From positions 62,001 to 126,000 of the forward strand of contig CAVPJQ010000022.1 of the NCBI GenBank assembly GCA_963705495.1: DNA of 64,000 nt, written 5' to 3'. Under the pieces are notes generated by a model that had not been told where the DNA came from, searched no databases, and worked only from the letters and a program-made list of their open reading frames with translations. This DNA comes from DATBVX01 sp963705495 (GTDB taxonomy: Bacteria; Pseudomonadota; Gammaproteobacteria; Steroidobacterales; Steroidobacteraceae). Made by a program: the position numbers and the translations under genes. Position 1 is the stretch's first letter. Every line of letters starts with the position of its first letter. Shown here one piece after another: positions 7,322-16,181 of the stretch.

Positions 7322-8386
7322 ATGGATGAAAAGCCTCTAGATCTGGCGCTCCTCAAGCAGTTCTCGCCCCTGGACGGTCTGAAGGCTGAGAACCTGCACG
7401 CGCTCGCCAAGAAAACCTCGCTGCGTGAACTGCCCGAGGGAAAGCTTCTTTTCAAGGAAGGCGACACTGACAAGCGCACGTACTTCCTGGTGCAGGGAAC
7501 CATCGAGGTCTTCGACAACGACGGCGTTCTTTCTACATTGCGCGGCGGCACTCCCGCCGCACGCAATCCGATCACGCCTTCCCTGCCCCGCCGCTTCAAT
7601 GCTCGCGCCGCGGAACCCGTGCGCTACATCTCGATCGACAGCGATCTGCTCGATGTGATGCTGACCTGGGATCAAACCGGTTCTTACGAGGTGAACGAGC
7701 TCGATGGCACACCGGCCGGCAGCAGCGATGACTGGATGACGACGCTTCTGCAGACCAAGGCTTTCCATCGGATCCCACCGGCGAACATCCAGGCGATCTT
7801 CATGCGCATGCAGCGGATCAATTGCCGCGCCGGCGATGTCGTCATCAAGCAGGGAGATGAAGGGGACTACTTCTACGCGATCGTGAGCGGCCGCTGCACC
7901 GTGACTCGCGAGACGCCTCTCAACAAGGAGGGCATCAAGCTTGCCGAGCTGGGGATGGGTGACACGTTCGGCGAGGAAGCACTCATCTCGGAAGCCAAGC
8001 GCAACGCCACCGTGACGATGCTCTCGGAAGGCACGCTGATGCGTCTCGGCAAACAGGATTTCACCACGCTGCTCAATGAGCCGATGCTGCAATGGGTCGA
8101 CTATGAGCAGGCCAAGCAGATCGTCGCGAAAGGTGGCAAGTGGCTGGACGTGCGTTTGCCTAGTGAATTTCAGAACATGCACATCGAAGAGGCGATCAAC
8201 ATCCCACTGTACTTCATCCGCCTCAAACTCAACGCTATCGACAAAGCGGTGAGTTACGTCGTGTGCTGCGACACCGGCCGTCGCAGTTCTGCGGGTGCCT
8301 ACATCCTGAGCGAGCGGGGTTTCGACGCGCACGTGCTCAAGGGCGGGCTGGGTGCAACGGATGTCGGAAAGCCCCGCCGGGGTTAG
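7322..8386 (+). CDS. Double cyclic-nucleotide-binding domain protein with C-terminal rhodanese
   Basis: 354 residues, no membrane segment. The N-terminal cNMP-binding domain (about 15-120) has FKEGDTDKRTYFLVQG but a degenerate phosphate cassette. The second (about 135-255) is complete: IKQGDEGDYFYAIVSG and GDTFGEEALISEAKRNATV, with the Glu and Arg that contact the cyclic nucleotide. The C-terminal rhodanese domain (about 265-350) starts WLDVRLPSEF and has the active loop VCCDTGRRS with a Cys in the nucleophile position. The protein probably couples cyclic-nucleotide sensing to sulfur transfer or persulfide chemistry; no partner is identified. It is convergent with nhaA. Confidence 0.82.
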   Translation: MDEKPLDLALLKQFSPLDGLKAENLHALAKKTSLRELPEGKLLFKEGDTDKRTYFLVQGTIEVFDNDGVLSTLRGGTPAARNPITPSLPRRFNARAAEPVRYISIDSDLLDVMLTWDQTGSYEVNELDGTPAGSSDDWMTTLLQTKAFHRIPPANIQAIFMRMQRINCRAGDVVIKQGDEGDYFYAIVSGRCTVTRETPLNKEGIKLAELGMGDTFGEEALISEAKRNATVTMLSEGTLMRLGKQDFTTLLNEPMLQWVDYEQAKQIVAKGGKWLDVRLPSEFQNMHIEEAINIPLYFIRLKLNAIDKAVSYVVCCDTGRRSSAGAYILSERGFDAHVLKGGLGATDVGKPRRG

Positions 8387-8390
8387 GAAC

Positions 8391-9572
8391 TCACCGTTTT
8401 GCCGGCAGCGTCCAGCGCAGCCACAGGTATCCAGCGACGGCGGACAATAATGACCCGGTGATGATGCCGAGCCGATCATCTACCGTCGGGCCCGGCGCGA
8501 GCGCGTCGAAGGCCAATGAGCCGATGAAGAGGCTCATGGTGAATCCCACTCCGCAGAGAAGCGCAACACCGTACATGTGGGCCCACCGGACGTTCTGGGG
8601 CAGGCGCGCGACGCCGGCTGCAATTGCCAGCCCGATGAACGCGATGACGCCCAGTTGCTTGCCAACAAAGAGTCCAGCCGCGATACCGAGCGGTACCGGT
8701 TCGAGCACGGTTGCCAGGTTCACACCGCCAAGGTTCACTCCGGCGTTGGCGAAGGCAAAGAGCGGCAGAATTCCAAACGCCACCCATGGGTGCAGTGAGT
8801 GTTCGAGCCCGCGCAGGGGCGATTCACGGTGAGAGTTCTCGACCCGCAGCGGGATCGCGAAGGCGGTCGCGACGCCGGCGAGTGTCGCATGTACGCCCGA
8901 TTCCAATACGCAGATCCAAAGCACGACACCGAACAGCAGGTAGGCCGCGATACGCGTCACGCCGGCCACGTTCAGCAGCACGAGCGCTGTCAACGCGAGG
9001 CCCGCGCAGGCCAACGCCAGCAGAGATAACCCGCTCGTATAGAAGAGCGCAATGAGCACGATGGCACCGAGGTCATCGAGCGTTGCGAGTGTCATCAACA
9101 GGACTTTCAATGGCAGAGGCACCCGCGAGCCAAGCAGCGCCAGGATGCCGAGCGCAAAAGCGATGTCGGTTGCGGATGGAATCGCCCAGCCGCGCATCGC
9201 GATGCTGTTGCCGAGATTGAACGAGCTGTAGATCAGCGCTGGAACGAGCATTCCGCCAATCGCGCCCGCGAGCGGCAGCACGATTTGCGAGCGATCGGAG
9301 AGTTCTCCTTCGAGGACCTCACGCTTGAGCTCGAGTCCGACGAGCAGGAAGAACACTGCCATCAGCCCGTCGTTGACCCATAACAGAAGCGGCTTGGCCA
9401 GCGCGAATGAGCCCACGCGCAGCGTTAACGGGATCTGCCAGAAGCTGACATAGATGCTCGCCAGTGGCGAATTGGCGGCGAGCACCGCCAGCGCACCCGC
9501 GGCCATCAGCAGGATGCCGCTGGCCGATTCGAGCTTGAGGAACTCGCGAATAGCGTCGAGCGGTGCGCTCAT
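8391..9572 (-). CDS. nhaA: Na+/H+ antiporter NhaA
   Basis: 393 residues with about 12 membrane helices. Diagnostic stretches include LLWVNDGLMAVFFLLVGLEL, GWAIPSATDIAFALG, LATLDDLGAIVLIALF with the paired aspartates that bind Na+/H+, and GFTMSLFIG near the end. It exchanges external protons for internal Na+ and supports pH and salt homeostasis. I chose ATG 9572 (MSAPLDAIREFL): it gives the family's normal length, while the frame's longer version would add about 55 basic, unconserved residues. In many gammaproteobacteria tatD follows pilZ; here nhaA occupies that place. Confidence 0.93.
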   Translation of the reverse strand: MSAPLDAIREFLKLESASGILLMAAGALAVLAANSPLASIYVSFWQIPLTLRVGSFALAKPLLLWVNDGLMAVFFLLVGLELKREVLEGELSDRSQIVLPLAGAIGGMLVPALIYSSFNLGNSIAMRGWAIPSATDIAFALGILALLGSRVPLPLKVLLMTLATLDDLGAIVLIALFYTSGLSLLALACAGLALTALVLLNVAGVTRIAAYLLFGVVLWICVLESGVHATLAGVATAFAIPLRVENSHRESPLRGLEHSLHPWVAFGILPLFAFANAGVNLGGVNLATVLEPVPLGIAAGLFVGKQLGVIAFIGLAIAAGVARLPQNVRWAHMYGVALLCGVGFTMSLFIGSLAFDALAPGPTVDDRLGIITGSLLSAVAGYLWLRWTLPAKR

Positions 9573-9636
9573 GGGGCGCGAAGATAGCAAATGGGAACGA
9601 TGAGATGAGTGGCTGCGCCCGGCCGGCGCTGCCGGC

Positions 9637-9987
9637 TCACATCGTGTGCGTAGGCTTGTCCCCGCCGAGAGCGCCGGCGAGATAGTTCTCGATCTTCTTC
9701 TGTGTCTGGCCGCGGTCTTGATCGCTGAACTGCACACCGATGCCCGAAGTGCGCTTGCCCTGCGCGCCCTTGGGCGTCATCCAGATCACGCGCCCCGCCA
9801 CGGGGAGCTTCTCGTCCTCGCCCATGAGATTGAGGAGCATGAAGACTTCGTCGCCAAGCCGGTAGTTGCTGTTGGTGGGAATGAACAGTCCACCATTGCG
9901 CACGAACGGCATGTAGGCGAGGTACAGCGCGCTCTTGTCCTTGATGGTGAGCGTCAGCAGTCCTGGCTTGTTGAGAGGTTGGCGCAC
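9637..9987 (-). CDS. pilZ: PilZ domain protein (type IV pilus PilZ-like)
   Basis: 116 residues with the compact PilZ barrel: NGGLFIPT, YRLGDEVFMLLNL, VAGRVIWMTP and GIGVQFSDQD. It lies 19 bases after holB, the usual location of the pilus-assembly PilZ. As in that class, I do not see the RxxxR and (D/N)xSxxG residues that bind c-di-GMP, so it is probably not itself a c-di-GMP receptor. Known homologues act with PilB and FimX in pilus assembly. No pil genes are in the window. Confidence 0.85.
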   Translation of the reverse strand: MRQPLNKPGLLTLTIKDKSALYLAYMPFVRNGGLFIPTNSNYRLGDEVFMLLNLMGEDEKLPVAGRVIWMTPKGAQGKRTSGIGVQFSDQDRGQTQKKIENYLAGALGGDKPTHTM

Positions 9988-10006
9988 GTCGTTCGATGCT
10001 TGGCAG

Positions 10007-10975
10007 TTAACTGGTCAATGCGACCTGGGTACGCAACAACAGTTCCTCGGCAGCCAACTGCACGTTGAGCGACGTGCTGAGTTCGAGCTTGAACGCGCGA
10101 ACGCGATCGAGCAAGCCGTAGAGGGCGCGAATCTTGCGAATTCCGGGTAATGATTGCAAGTCTGCAGGTCGCAGGAGGGCTTCACGTAGCGACTTTGTGA
10201 TCCAGGTCTCGATCCAACCCAGCCGGGCATCGATCGAGTCGCGCCACCAACGCTCTGCGGTCGCCGGTATATCGAGCGATCGGTTACGAAGCGCCTTGAC
10301 TGCCGCTGTCATTTCCTCGTGCAGTTTTTGGAACCCGCTCGCCTGCAACTCCAACGCCCGCAATGGCGCACCGGCGGCGAATTCGAGCAATTCGTTCCAG
10401 TCCGCGACCGATGGATCTGCCTCCGCCAGCCATTCGAGCGCCACCTTGCGGGACGGCGCCGCCACGGTAATCCGCTGGCAGCGACTCACAATCGTCGCGG
10501 GCAAGCGCGATGGGCGTTCCGCGATCAGGATCAGTAGTCCATCGGGCGGCGGTTCTTCGAGCGTTTTCAGCAGTGCGTTGGCCGCATTGGCGCTCATGAG
10601 GTCTGCGGGCGCGATCACACCAACCTTGCGTCCGCCGCGATAGCTCTTGAGTGCGAACACCTCGCTCAACTCTCGAATCTGGTCGACCTGCAGTTGCTTC
10701 GCATCCTCGGCCCGCGTCACCCAATGCAGGTCAGGATGATTACCGGCGCTGAACAGCCGACAGGAGACGCACTCGCCACACGGCGCCTCACCAGGCTTAG
10801 CACAGAGGACTTGCTGGGCGATCCAGGCGGCGAGCGACTCGGCACCGACTCCCTGCGCTGCGTGGATCAGCAAGGCGTGCGCAAGCCGCTCCTGCTGCAG
10901 CGCTGCGTTGATGCGCTGTTTCGCCGTGGCCAGCCATGGGAGCGAAAGGGTTTGATTCTTATCCATTACTATCAT
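10007..10975 (-). CDS. holB: DNA polymerase III subunit delta-prime
   Basis: About 322 residues, a clamp-loader AAA+ subunit. A P-loop-like GVGAESLAAW replaces GxxGxGK, normal for the non-ATPase delta-prime. The zinc site is present as CAKPGEAPCGECVSC (four cysteines), followed by HPDLHWV and the sensor region EEPPPDGLLILIAE...SRCQRI. It sits directly behind tmk (23 bases), as in most gammaproteobacteria. Two ATGs (10975, 10966) are possible; neither has a good ribosome site, and an AT-rich TATATATATA precedes them. Translation may depend on coupling to tmk. Confidence 0.9.
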   Translation of the reverse strand: MIVMDKNQTLSLPWLATAKQRINAALQQERLAHALLIHAAQGVGAESLAAWIAQQVLCAKPGEAPCGECVSCRLFSAGNHPDLHWVTRAEDAKQLQVDQIRELSEVFALKSYRGGRKVGVIAPADLMSANAANALLKTLEEPPPDGLLILIAERPSRLPATIVSRCQRITVAAPSRKVALEWLAEADPSVADWNELLEFAAGAPLRALELQASGFQKLHEEMTAAVKALRNRSLDIPATAERWWRDSIDARLGWIETWITKSLREALLRPADLQSLPGIRKIRALYGLLDRVRAFKLELSTSLNVQLAAEELLLRTQVALTS

Positions 10976-10998
10976 TGACTTATATATATAACATGAAG

Positions 10999-11634
10999 CT
11001 ATTCTGAGGTCATCAATCGAGTCACGTGCCGCTGGATCGCCACGGAGACGCTTTCGATCGGCTGGTTTCCATCCACGACCTTGATGCGCTGAGGCTCGGC
11101 GCGAGCGCGCGCCAGAAAGCATTCCCGTACCCGCGTGAAGAATTCCTCCTGCTCATGTTCGAAACGATCGCGCACCGCCTCGCCGCGACGCGCCTGCGCG
11201 CGCCGCAGGCCCAGCGCCACAGGCACATCGATGAGCAACGTCAGGTCGGGCTGCAGTTCACCCTGCACTTGCGATTGCAGGTTACGTATGTGCTCCTGCG
11301 CGATGCCGCGCCCTGCTCCCTGGTACGCGAAACTCGCGTCCGTGAACCGATCGCACAAGACCCACTGACCGCGCTCGAGTGCCGGACGGATGAGGTTGGC
11401 AAGATGCGTTGCGCGCGCTGCGAACATCAACAACAGTTCGCACTCCGCCGGAACCGCTTCGGTCGATGCGCCCAGTACCAGCTCGCGGATACGCTCCGCG
11501 AGTGGGGTGCCGCCCGGCTCGCGCGTTGCCGTGACGGCGATACCTCGCGACTCCAGCCATGCCTTGAGCAGGGGAATCTGCGTGGACTTGCCGCAGCCCT
11601 CGATCCCTTCCAGTGTGATGAACCTGCTTCGCAT
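10999..11634 (-). CDS. tmk: Thymidylate kinase
   Basis: 211 residues, cytosolic, converting dTMP to dTDP with ATP. The P-loop LEGIEGCGKST is at residues 8-18; REPGGTPLAERIR gives the DR(Y/H)-type substrate loop context, DRFTDASFAYQGAGRG the TMP site, and RGEAVRDRFE the lid. Length is typical. It is six bases after mltG and in the same operon, upstream of holB. Confidence 0.95.
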   Translation of the reverse strand: MRSRFITLEGIEGCGKSTQIPLLKAWLESRGIAVTATREPGGTPLAERIRELVLGASTEAVPAECELLLMFAARATHLANLIRPALERGQWVLCDRFTDASFAYQGAGRGIAQEHIRNLQSQVQGELQPDLTLLIDVPVALGLRRAQARRGEAVRDRFEHEQEEFFTRVRECFLARARAEPQRIKVVDGNQPIESVSVAIQRHVTRLMTSE

Positions 11635-11640
11635 GTCTGT

Positions 11641-12669
11641 CTATGGTGCACGGGCTCGGCTGCGGGTGCGCGCCAGGTAGCGTTTCACTGCCGCATCGTG
11701 CTCCGCGAGTGTCGCCGAGAAATAGTGACTCCCGTCGGGCTCACCGGTCGCTACAAAGAATAGCGCACCTGTGTCGTCGGGCTGGGTCGCGGCCTGCAGC
11801 GATCCCGCACCGGGCAGCGCAATGGGCGTCGGTGGTAGTCCTGCCCTCGTATAAGTGTTGTATGGCGTATCGGTGTGCAGATCGCGGGTACGGATGTCGC
11901 CCGCATACGTCTCGCCGAGACCATAAATGACGGTGGGATCCGATTGCAGGCGCATCCCGAGACGCAAGCGGCGCACGAACACTCCAGCAATCCGCTGCCG
12001 CTCACCGGGAAGGGCCGACTCCTTTTCGACGATCGATGCCAGCACCAGCGCCTGGTAGGAGTCGGAGAACGGCAGACCCGATGAGCGCGCCTTCCAGGCT
12101 GCTTCGAGCCGCGTGCGCATCGCTTCATTGGCCAGGCGTAGCACCTCGACATCTGTCGTACCGCGGGCGAAGCGATAGGTGTCGGGAAAGAACTGCCCCT
12201 CCGGATGAGTACCGGAGGCGCCGATCCGCGTCAGGAGGTCGGTCGCAGGCGCGCCTTCCAGCGTGTGCTTGAGGTACGGATTACTCCCGAGAGCGCGCAG
12301 CATGTCGCGAACCGTCCAACCCTCCACGATCGTCAGCTCGCGCAACAGCACCTCGCCTCGGACCAGATAATCGAGCAGCTGGGCGGGCGTTGTACCCGGC
12401 CGAATCTCGTATTCCCCCGCGTGAATTCTGCGCGCATCCCCTCGCAGGCGGACGTAGGCCGACGCGACACGCGGGTGCTTGAGAACCCCCTTGCGGGCCA
12501 GCTCGCGTGCGACAGCGGAGAATGAGGCGCCCGATGGGACATTGAAGACGACTGGCTGTTCCAGTCGCAGCGGCGAATGCAGGTAGTGGTCAGCCCAGCG
12601 AAACGCCGCGAACGCGGCTGACAACAGAACCAGGAGGACGAGGAGCGCGGCGCTGAGGGCCCGATTCAC
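11641..12669 (-). CDS. mltG: Endolytic murein transglycosylase MltG
   Basis: 342 residues. One N-terminal membrane helix (ALLVLLVLLSAAFAAF) is followed by a LysM-like subdomain and the YceG/MltG catalytic domain with LVLASIVEKES (catalytic Glu), LRLGMRLQSDPTVIYGLG, and PYNTYTRAGLPPTPI. It cuts nascent peptidoglycan strands in the periplasm and helps set glycan length. It starts with GTG, 29 bases after fabF; the pabC gene often found between these two is absent. Confidence 0.93.
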   Translation of the reverse strand: MNRALSAALLVLLVLLSAAFAAFRWADHYLHSPLRLEQPVVFNVPSGASFSAVARELARKGVLKHPRVASAYVRLRGDARRIHAGEYEIRPGTTPAQLLDYLVRGEVLLRELTIVEGWTVRDMLRALGSNPYLKHTLEGAPATDLLTRIGASGTHPEGQFFPDTYRFARGTTDVEVLRLANEAMRTRLEAAWKARSSGLPFSDSYQALVLASIVEKESALPGERQRIAGVFVRRLRLGMRLQSDPTVIYGLGETYAGDIRTRDLHTDTPYNTYTRAGLPPTPIALPGAGSLQAATQPDDTGALFFVATGEPDGSHYFSATLAEHDAAVKRYLARTRSRARAP

Positions 12670-12697
12670 GGCTCACTGCAAGGTGCGCTCGCTCGTA

Positions 12698-13942
12698 TCA
12701 CGTGAACTTGCGAAACACGAGCGTGCCATTGGTACCGCCAAAACCGAAGGAGTTCGAGAGCGCCACATCGATGCGCATACGCCGCGCGCTGTTCGGGACG
12801 TAATCGAGATCGCAGTCCGGATCGGGGTTTTCGTAGTTGATCGTCGGCGGCGCAACCTGATCGCGGATCGCGAGCACCGAGAAGATCGCCTCGACCGCTC
12901 CCGCAGCGCCGAGCAGATGCCCGGTCATAGATTTGGTCGAGCTCACCGCCAATTTGTACGCGTGATCGCCGAAGGCGCGCTTGAGGGCCAACGTCTCTGC
13001 CTTGTCGCCGAGCGGCGTCGAGGTGGCATGCGCGTTGACGTAGTCGATCTGCTCCGGCTTCAACCCGGCATCGCGCACCGCATTGATCATCGACTGGCGC
13101 GCGCCTTCGCCGGATTCCTGTGGAGCAGTCATATGGTATGCATCGCCACTCATGCCAAAGCCCGCGAGTTCTGCGTAGATGCGCGCGCCGCGCTTCTGCG
13201 CATGCTCGAGTTCTTCGACGACCAGGACTCCTGCGCCATCACCGAGCACGAAGCCGTCGCGATCCCGGTCCCACGGACGGCTGGCGCGCTGCGGCTCCTC
13301 GTTGCGCTCCGACAGCGCCTTCACGGAACAAAACCCGCCGAGCCCCAACGGCGTGGTCGCCATCTCGGCGCCACCGGCGATCATCACGTCGGCGTCGCCG
13401 TATTGAATCGTCCGTGCAGCCAGGCCGATCGCGTGCGTCGAAGTCGTGCAAGCGGTGACGACCGCGAGGTTCGGGCCCTGCAATCCATAGCGGATCGAGA
13501 TGTGGCCAGAGACCATGTTGATGATGCTGCCGGGAATGAAGAACGGCGATATCCTGCGCGGGCTGCGCGTCTCCAGGTATTTCGCGTCAGTTGCCTCGAT
13601 AGTGTCGAGGCCGCCGATTCCAGCCCCCATGATGACGCCAACCCGCGCGGCGTTGGCCTCGGTGATCGTCAGGCCGGAGTCGTTCATCGCCTGGACTGCG
13701 GACCCGAACCCGTATTGCATGAAGGGGTCCATCTTCCGTGCTTCTTTCGGCGTCAGGTATTCCTCGACATTGAACCCTTGCACGGCGCCGCCGAAGCGCG
13801 TGGCAAAGGCGCTGACATCGAAGCGTGTAATGGGGCCGATGCCGCTGTGGCCGGCGAGGACGCTTTCCCAAGCACCCGCAACCGTGCTGCCGAGTGGCGA
13901 AGCGATGCCGAGTCCAGTCACTACAACCCGACGTCGTGTCAC
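12698..13942 (-). CDS. fabF: Beta-ketoacyl-ACP synthase II
   Basis: 414 residues, typical for FabF/KAS II, which elongates acyl-ACP with malonyl-ACP. The catalytic Cys-His-His triad is visible as VVTACTTSTHAIG, NAHATSTPLGD and MTGHLLGAAGAVE, with GFGGTNGTLVF at the C-terminus. It follows acpP after about 80 non-coding bases and sits in the classical fab order, so it is probably transcribed with acpP. Confidence 0.96.
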   Translation of the reverse strand: MTRRRVVVTGLGIASPLGSTVAGAWESVLAGHSGIGPITRFDVSAFATRFGGAVQGFNVEEYLTPKEARKMDPFMQYGFGSAVQAMNDSGLTITEANAARVGVIMGAGIGGLDTIEATDAKYLETRSPRRISPFFIPGSIINMVSGHISIRYGLQGPNLAVVTACTTSTHAIGLAARTIQYGDADVMIAGGAEMATTPLGLGGFCSVKALSERNEEPQRASRPWDRDRDGFVLGDGAGVLVVEELEHAQKRGARIYAELAGFGMSGDAYHMTAPQESGEGARQSMINAVRDAGLKPEQIDYVNAHATSTPLGDKAETLALKRAFGDHAYKLAVSSTKSMTGHLLGAAGAVEAIFSVLAIRDQVAPPTINYENPDPDCDLDYVPNSARRMRIDVALSNSFGFGGTNGTLVFRKFT

Positions 13943-14024
13943 AGGCGCACCTTATGGAAGAAGTCCATTTGGGAGGCGATTCGCTTGATCGGCCGCTCCT
14001 TGGCCGAGGTGGAGGCCGTGGAAA

Positions 14025-14267
14025 TCAGGCCTTGCTGCGATGCTCGTTGATGTAATCAATCGCCTGCTGAACGGTGGTGATCTTTTCGGCATCCTCATCA
14101 GGAATCTCGGTCTCGAACTCTTCCTCGAGAGCCATCACCAGCTCAACCGTGTCCAGCGAGTCCGCCCCGAGGTCGTCGACAAAAGAGGCGTCGTTGGTCA
14201 CTTCTTCTTCTTTCACGCCCAGCTGTTCGGCGACGATCGCTTTAACCTGCTGTTCGACGGTGCTCAT
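14025..14267 (-). CDS. acpP: Acyl carrier protein
   Basis: 80 residues, highly acidic, with the phosphopantetheine attachment site DDLGADSLDTVELVM (the Ser). ATG 14267 (MSTVEQQVK) is the true start: it gives the normal length and has AGAGGA about 9 bases upstream; the frame continues upstream with unconserved sequence. It lies between fabG and fabF and carries the growing fatty acid. The 197-base gap to fabG may hold a separate promoter, common for acpP. Confidence 0.97.
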   Translation of the reverse strand: MSTVEQQVKAIVAEQLGVKEEEVTNDASFVDDLGADSLDTVELVMALEEEFETEIPDEDAEKITTVQQAIDYINEHRSKA

Positions 14268-14464
14268 CGCAGTGGTGTCCTCTTTTGATCGTGGCGGCCC
14301 CTTCGACCGCATGGGCGCGGTATTCTAGGGGAAGCCCCACTACCCTGCCACCCAAATCGAAGCCCTAGTAGTTGTTTTTCTTGACCTATCGGTGAGTTCT
14401 GTGCTTTGCCGAGGGTAAAGAATGCGTCAAATCCAAGCGCTAAACGCAGGCCTTGGCCAGGCCC

Positions 14465-15205
14465 TCATGCCATATACATTCCGCCATTTACGTGCAGTGT
14501 CTCACCTGTGATGTACGCAGCTGCGGGCGAAGCCAGAAACAGGACCGCTGCGGCCACATCGTCGACGGAGCCAAGACGCCCGAGGGCGATCGGCGCGAGC
14601 AATGCAGTGCGCTGCTCCTCACTCAGCGCGCGTGTCATGTCGGTATCGATGAATCCCGGAGCGACGACATTCACGGTGATGCCACGCGATCCGACCTCGC
14701 GTGCCAATGATTTGCTGAAACCGATAATGCCGGCCTTGGCAGCTGCGTAGTTCGCCTGGCCGGCGTTGCCGATCAATCCGACGACCGACGCAATGCTGAT
14801 GATGCGGCCACGTCGCTGCTTCATCATGCCGCGCAGACAGGCCTTCGACAGTCTGAATACCGACGACAGGTTCGTATCCATGATCACCTGCCAGTCGTCG
14901 GGTTTCATCCTGAGCAACAGGCCATCGCGCGTGATCCCCGCGTTGTTTACCAGGATCGTGGCCGCGCCTTCGTGGGCTTCGATGTCGGCGATCGCTGCGT
15001 CGATGCCGGCCATATCAGTGACGTTGAGAACGACGCCCCTGCCCTTGCACCCGGCCTCGCTCAACGCCGCGCCAATTGCCTCTGCACCCTGGGGCGTCGT
15101 CGCCGTACCGATCACGGTCGCGCCCTGCTTGCCCAGTGCGAGCGCGATCGCGCGCCCGATGCCACGAGAAGCGCCAGTCACGATTGCGGTTTGTCCTTCA
15201 AGCAT
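14465..15205 (-). CDS. fabG: 3-oxoacyl-ACP reductase
   Basis: 246 residues, classical short-chain dehydrogenase. TGASRGIGRAIA binds NADPH, NNAGITRDGLLLRM is the structural motif, SVVGLIGNAGQANYAAAKAG holds the Ser-Tyr-Lys catalytic residues, and the end GGMYMA is the FabG terminus. ATG 15205 (MLEGQTAIVTG) overlaps the fabD stop by eight bases, so translation is likely coupled. It performs the first reduction in each round of fatty-acid elongation. Confidence 0.96.
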   Translation of the reverse strand: MLEGQTAIVTGASRGIGRAIALALGKQGATVIGTATTPQGAEAIGAALSEAGCKGRGVVLNVTDMAGIDAAIADIEAHEGAATILVNNAGITRDGLLLRMKPDDWQVIMDTNLSSVFRLSKACLRGMMKQRRGRIISIASVVGLIGNAGQANYAAAKAGIIGFSKSLAREVGSRGITVNVVAPGFIDTDMTRALSEEQRTALLAPIALGRLGSVDDVAAAVLFLASPAAAYITGETLHVNGGMYMA

Positions 15206-16151
15206 TCGAACTCTCCCGACAGCTCGCGACGGCCGCATCGATGGCGGCACTGTCTTCGAGCGCGAACATGCCAATCTCCCTGCGACGCTCGATACGACGG
15301 TTGAGCCCCGTCAGCACTTTCCCGGGACCGCATTCGGCGATGTGCGTGACGCCGCCGGCGATCATTTCCCGCACAGTGTCTGCCCAGCGCACTGGACTGA
15401 ACAACTGGCGCACCAATGCCGCGCGAATCTCGTCCGGCTCCCCGTGCTTGCGCACATCAACTGTATAGATCTCGGGGACCAAGGGCCGGCGCACCTCGAC
15501 GTGTTCGAGCCGCTCGCGCAGTTTCTCGGCCGCTGGCCGCATCAATGAACTATGCGATGGCACGCTCACCGGCAAGTCGAGCGCCCGCTTGGCGCCTCTT
15601 TCCTTGCAGAGCTCGATCGCACGGCGCACGGCGGTTGCGTGACCGGCGATGACGACCTGCCCGGGCGAGTTGAAATTCACCGCTTCGACCACTTCACCTT
15701 GCGCGGCTGCAGTGCACGCGGCGACCACATCAGCGTCGTCCAGCCCGAGAACGGCTGCCATGGCGCCAAGCCCCGCTGGTACAGCCTCCTGCATGGCACG
15801 ACCACGAAAACTCACGAGCGCGACTGCCGCGCGAAAATCCAGCGACTCTGCGCATACCAGAGCCGTGAACTCACCGAGGCTATGTCCAGACATGACGAAT
15901 GGCTGGGATCCGCCACGCTGCTTCCAGACGCGCCACACGGCGACCCCCGCGGCCAACATGGCGGGTTGCGTGCGCTCGGTTGCATTGAGATCAGCTTCCG
16001 GCCCGGATTGGCACAGTTTCCACAAGTCATAGCCGAGTGCCTCGGACGCTTGTGCAAAGGTCTCGGCCACGATTGGTTCTGCCGCAGCGAGTGAGCTCAA
16101 CATGCCCACTGACTGCGAGCCTTGACCGGGAAAGACGAATGCGAGTGCCAT
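15198..16151 (-). CDS. fabD: Malonyl-CoA-ACP transacylase
   Basis: 317 residues. FPGQGSQSVGM at the start, the nucleophile motif SGHSLGEFTALV, the substrate Arg in FRGRAMQEAVP, and PSHSSLMRP with the catalytic His are all present. It loads malonate onto ACP. It is the first gene of the visible fab operon; plsX and fabH, usually just upstream, are missing and the rhombosortase gene stands there instead. Confidence 0.96.
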   Translation of the reverse strand: MALAFVFPGQGSQSVGMLSSLAAAEPIVAETFAQASEALGYDLWKLCQSGPEADLNATERTQPAMLAAGVAVWRVWKQRGGSQPFVMSGHSLGEFTALVCAESLDFRAAVALVSFRGRAMQEAVPAGLGAMAAVLGLDDADVVAACTAAAQGEVVEAVNFNSPGQVVIAGHATAVRRAIELCKERGAKRALDLPVSVPSHSSLMRPAAEKLRERLEHVEVRRPLVPEIYTVDVRKHGEPDEIRAALVRQLFSPVRWADTVREMIAGGVTHIAECGPGKVLTGLNRRIERRREIGMFALEDSAAIDAAVASCRESSNA

Positions 16152-16181
16152 GGTTCGCCTGGTCGATTTCAGGGCGGCGAA

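Noticed and set aside
12683..14050. Long open frame antisense to fabF (about 455 codons)
   Set aside because: Its product has no recognisable domain and mirrors the GC-rich third positions of fabF; it is a typical shadow in high-GC DNA.
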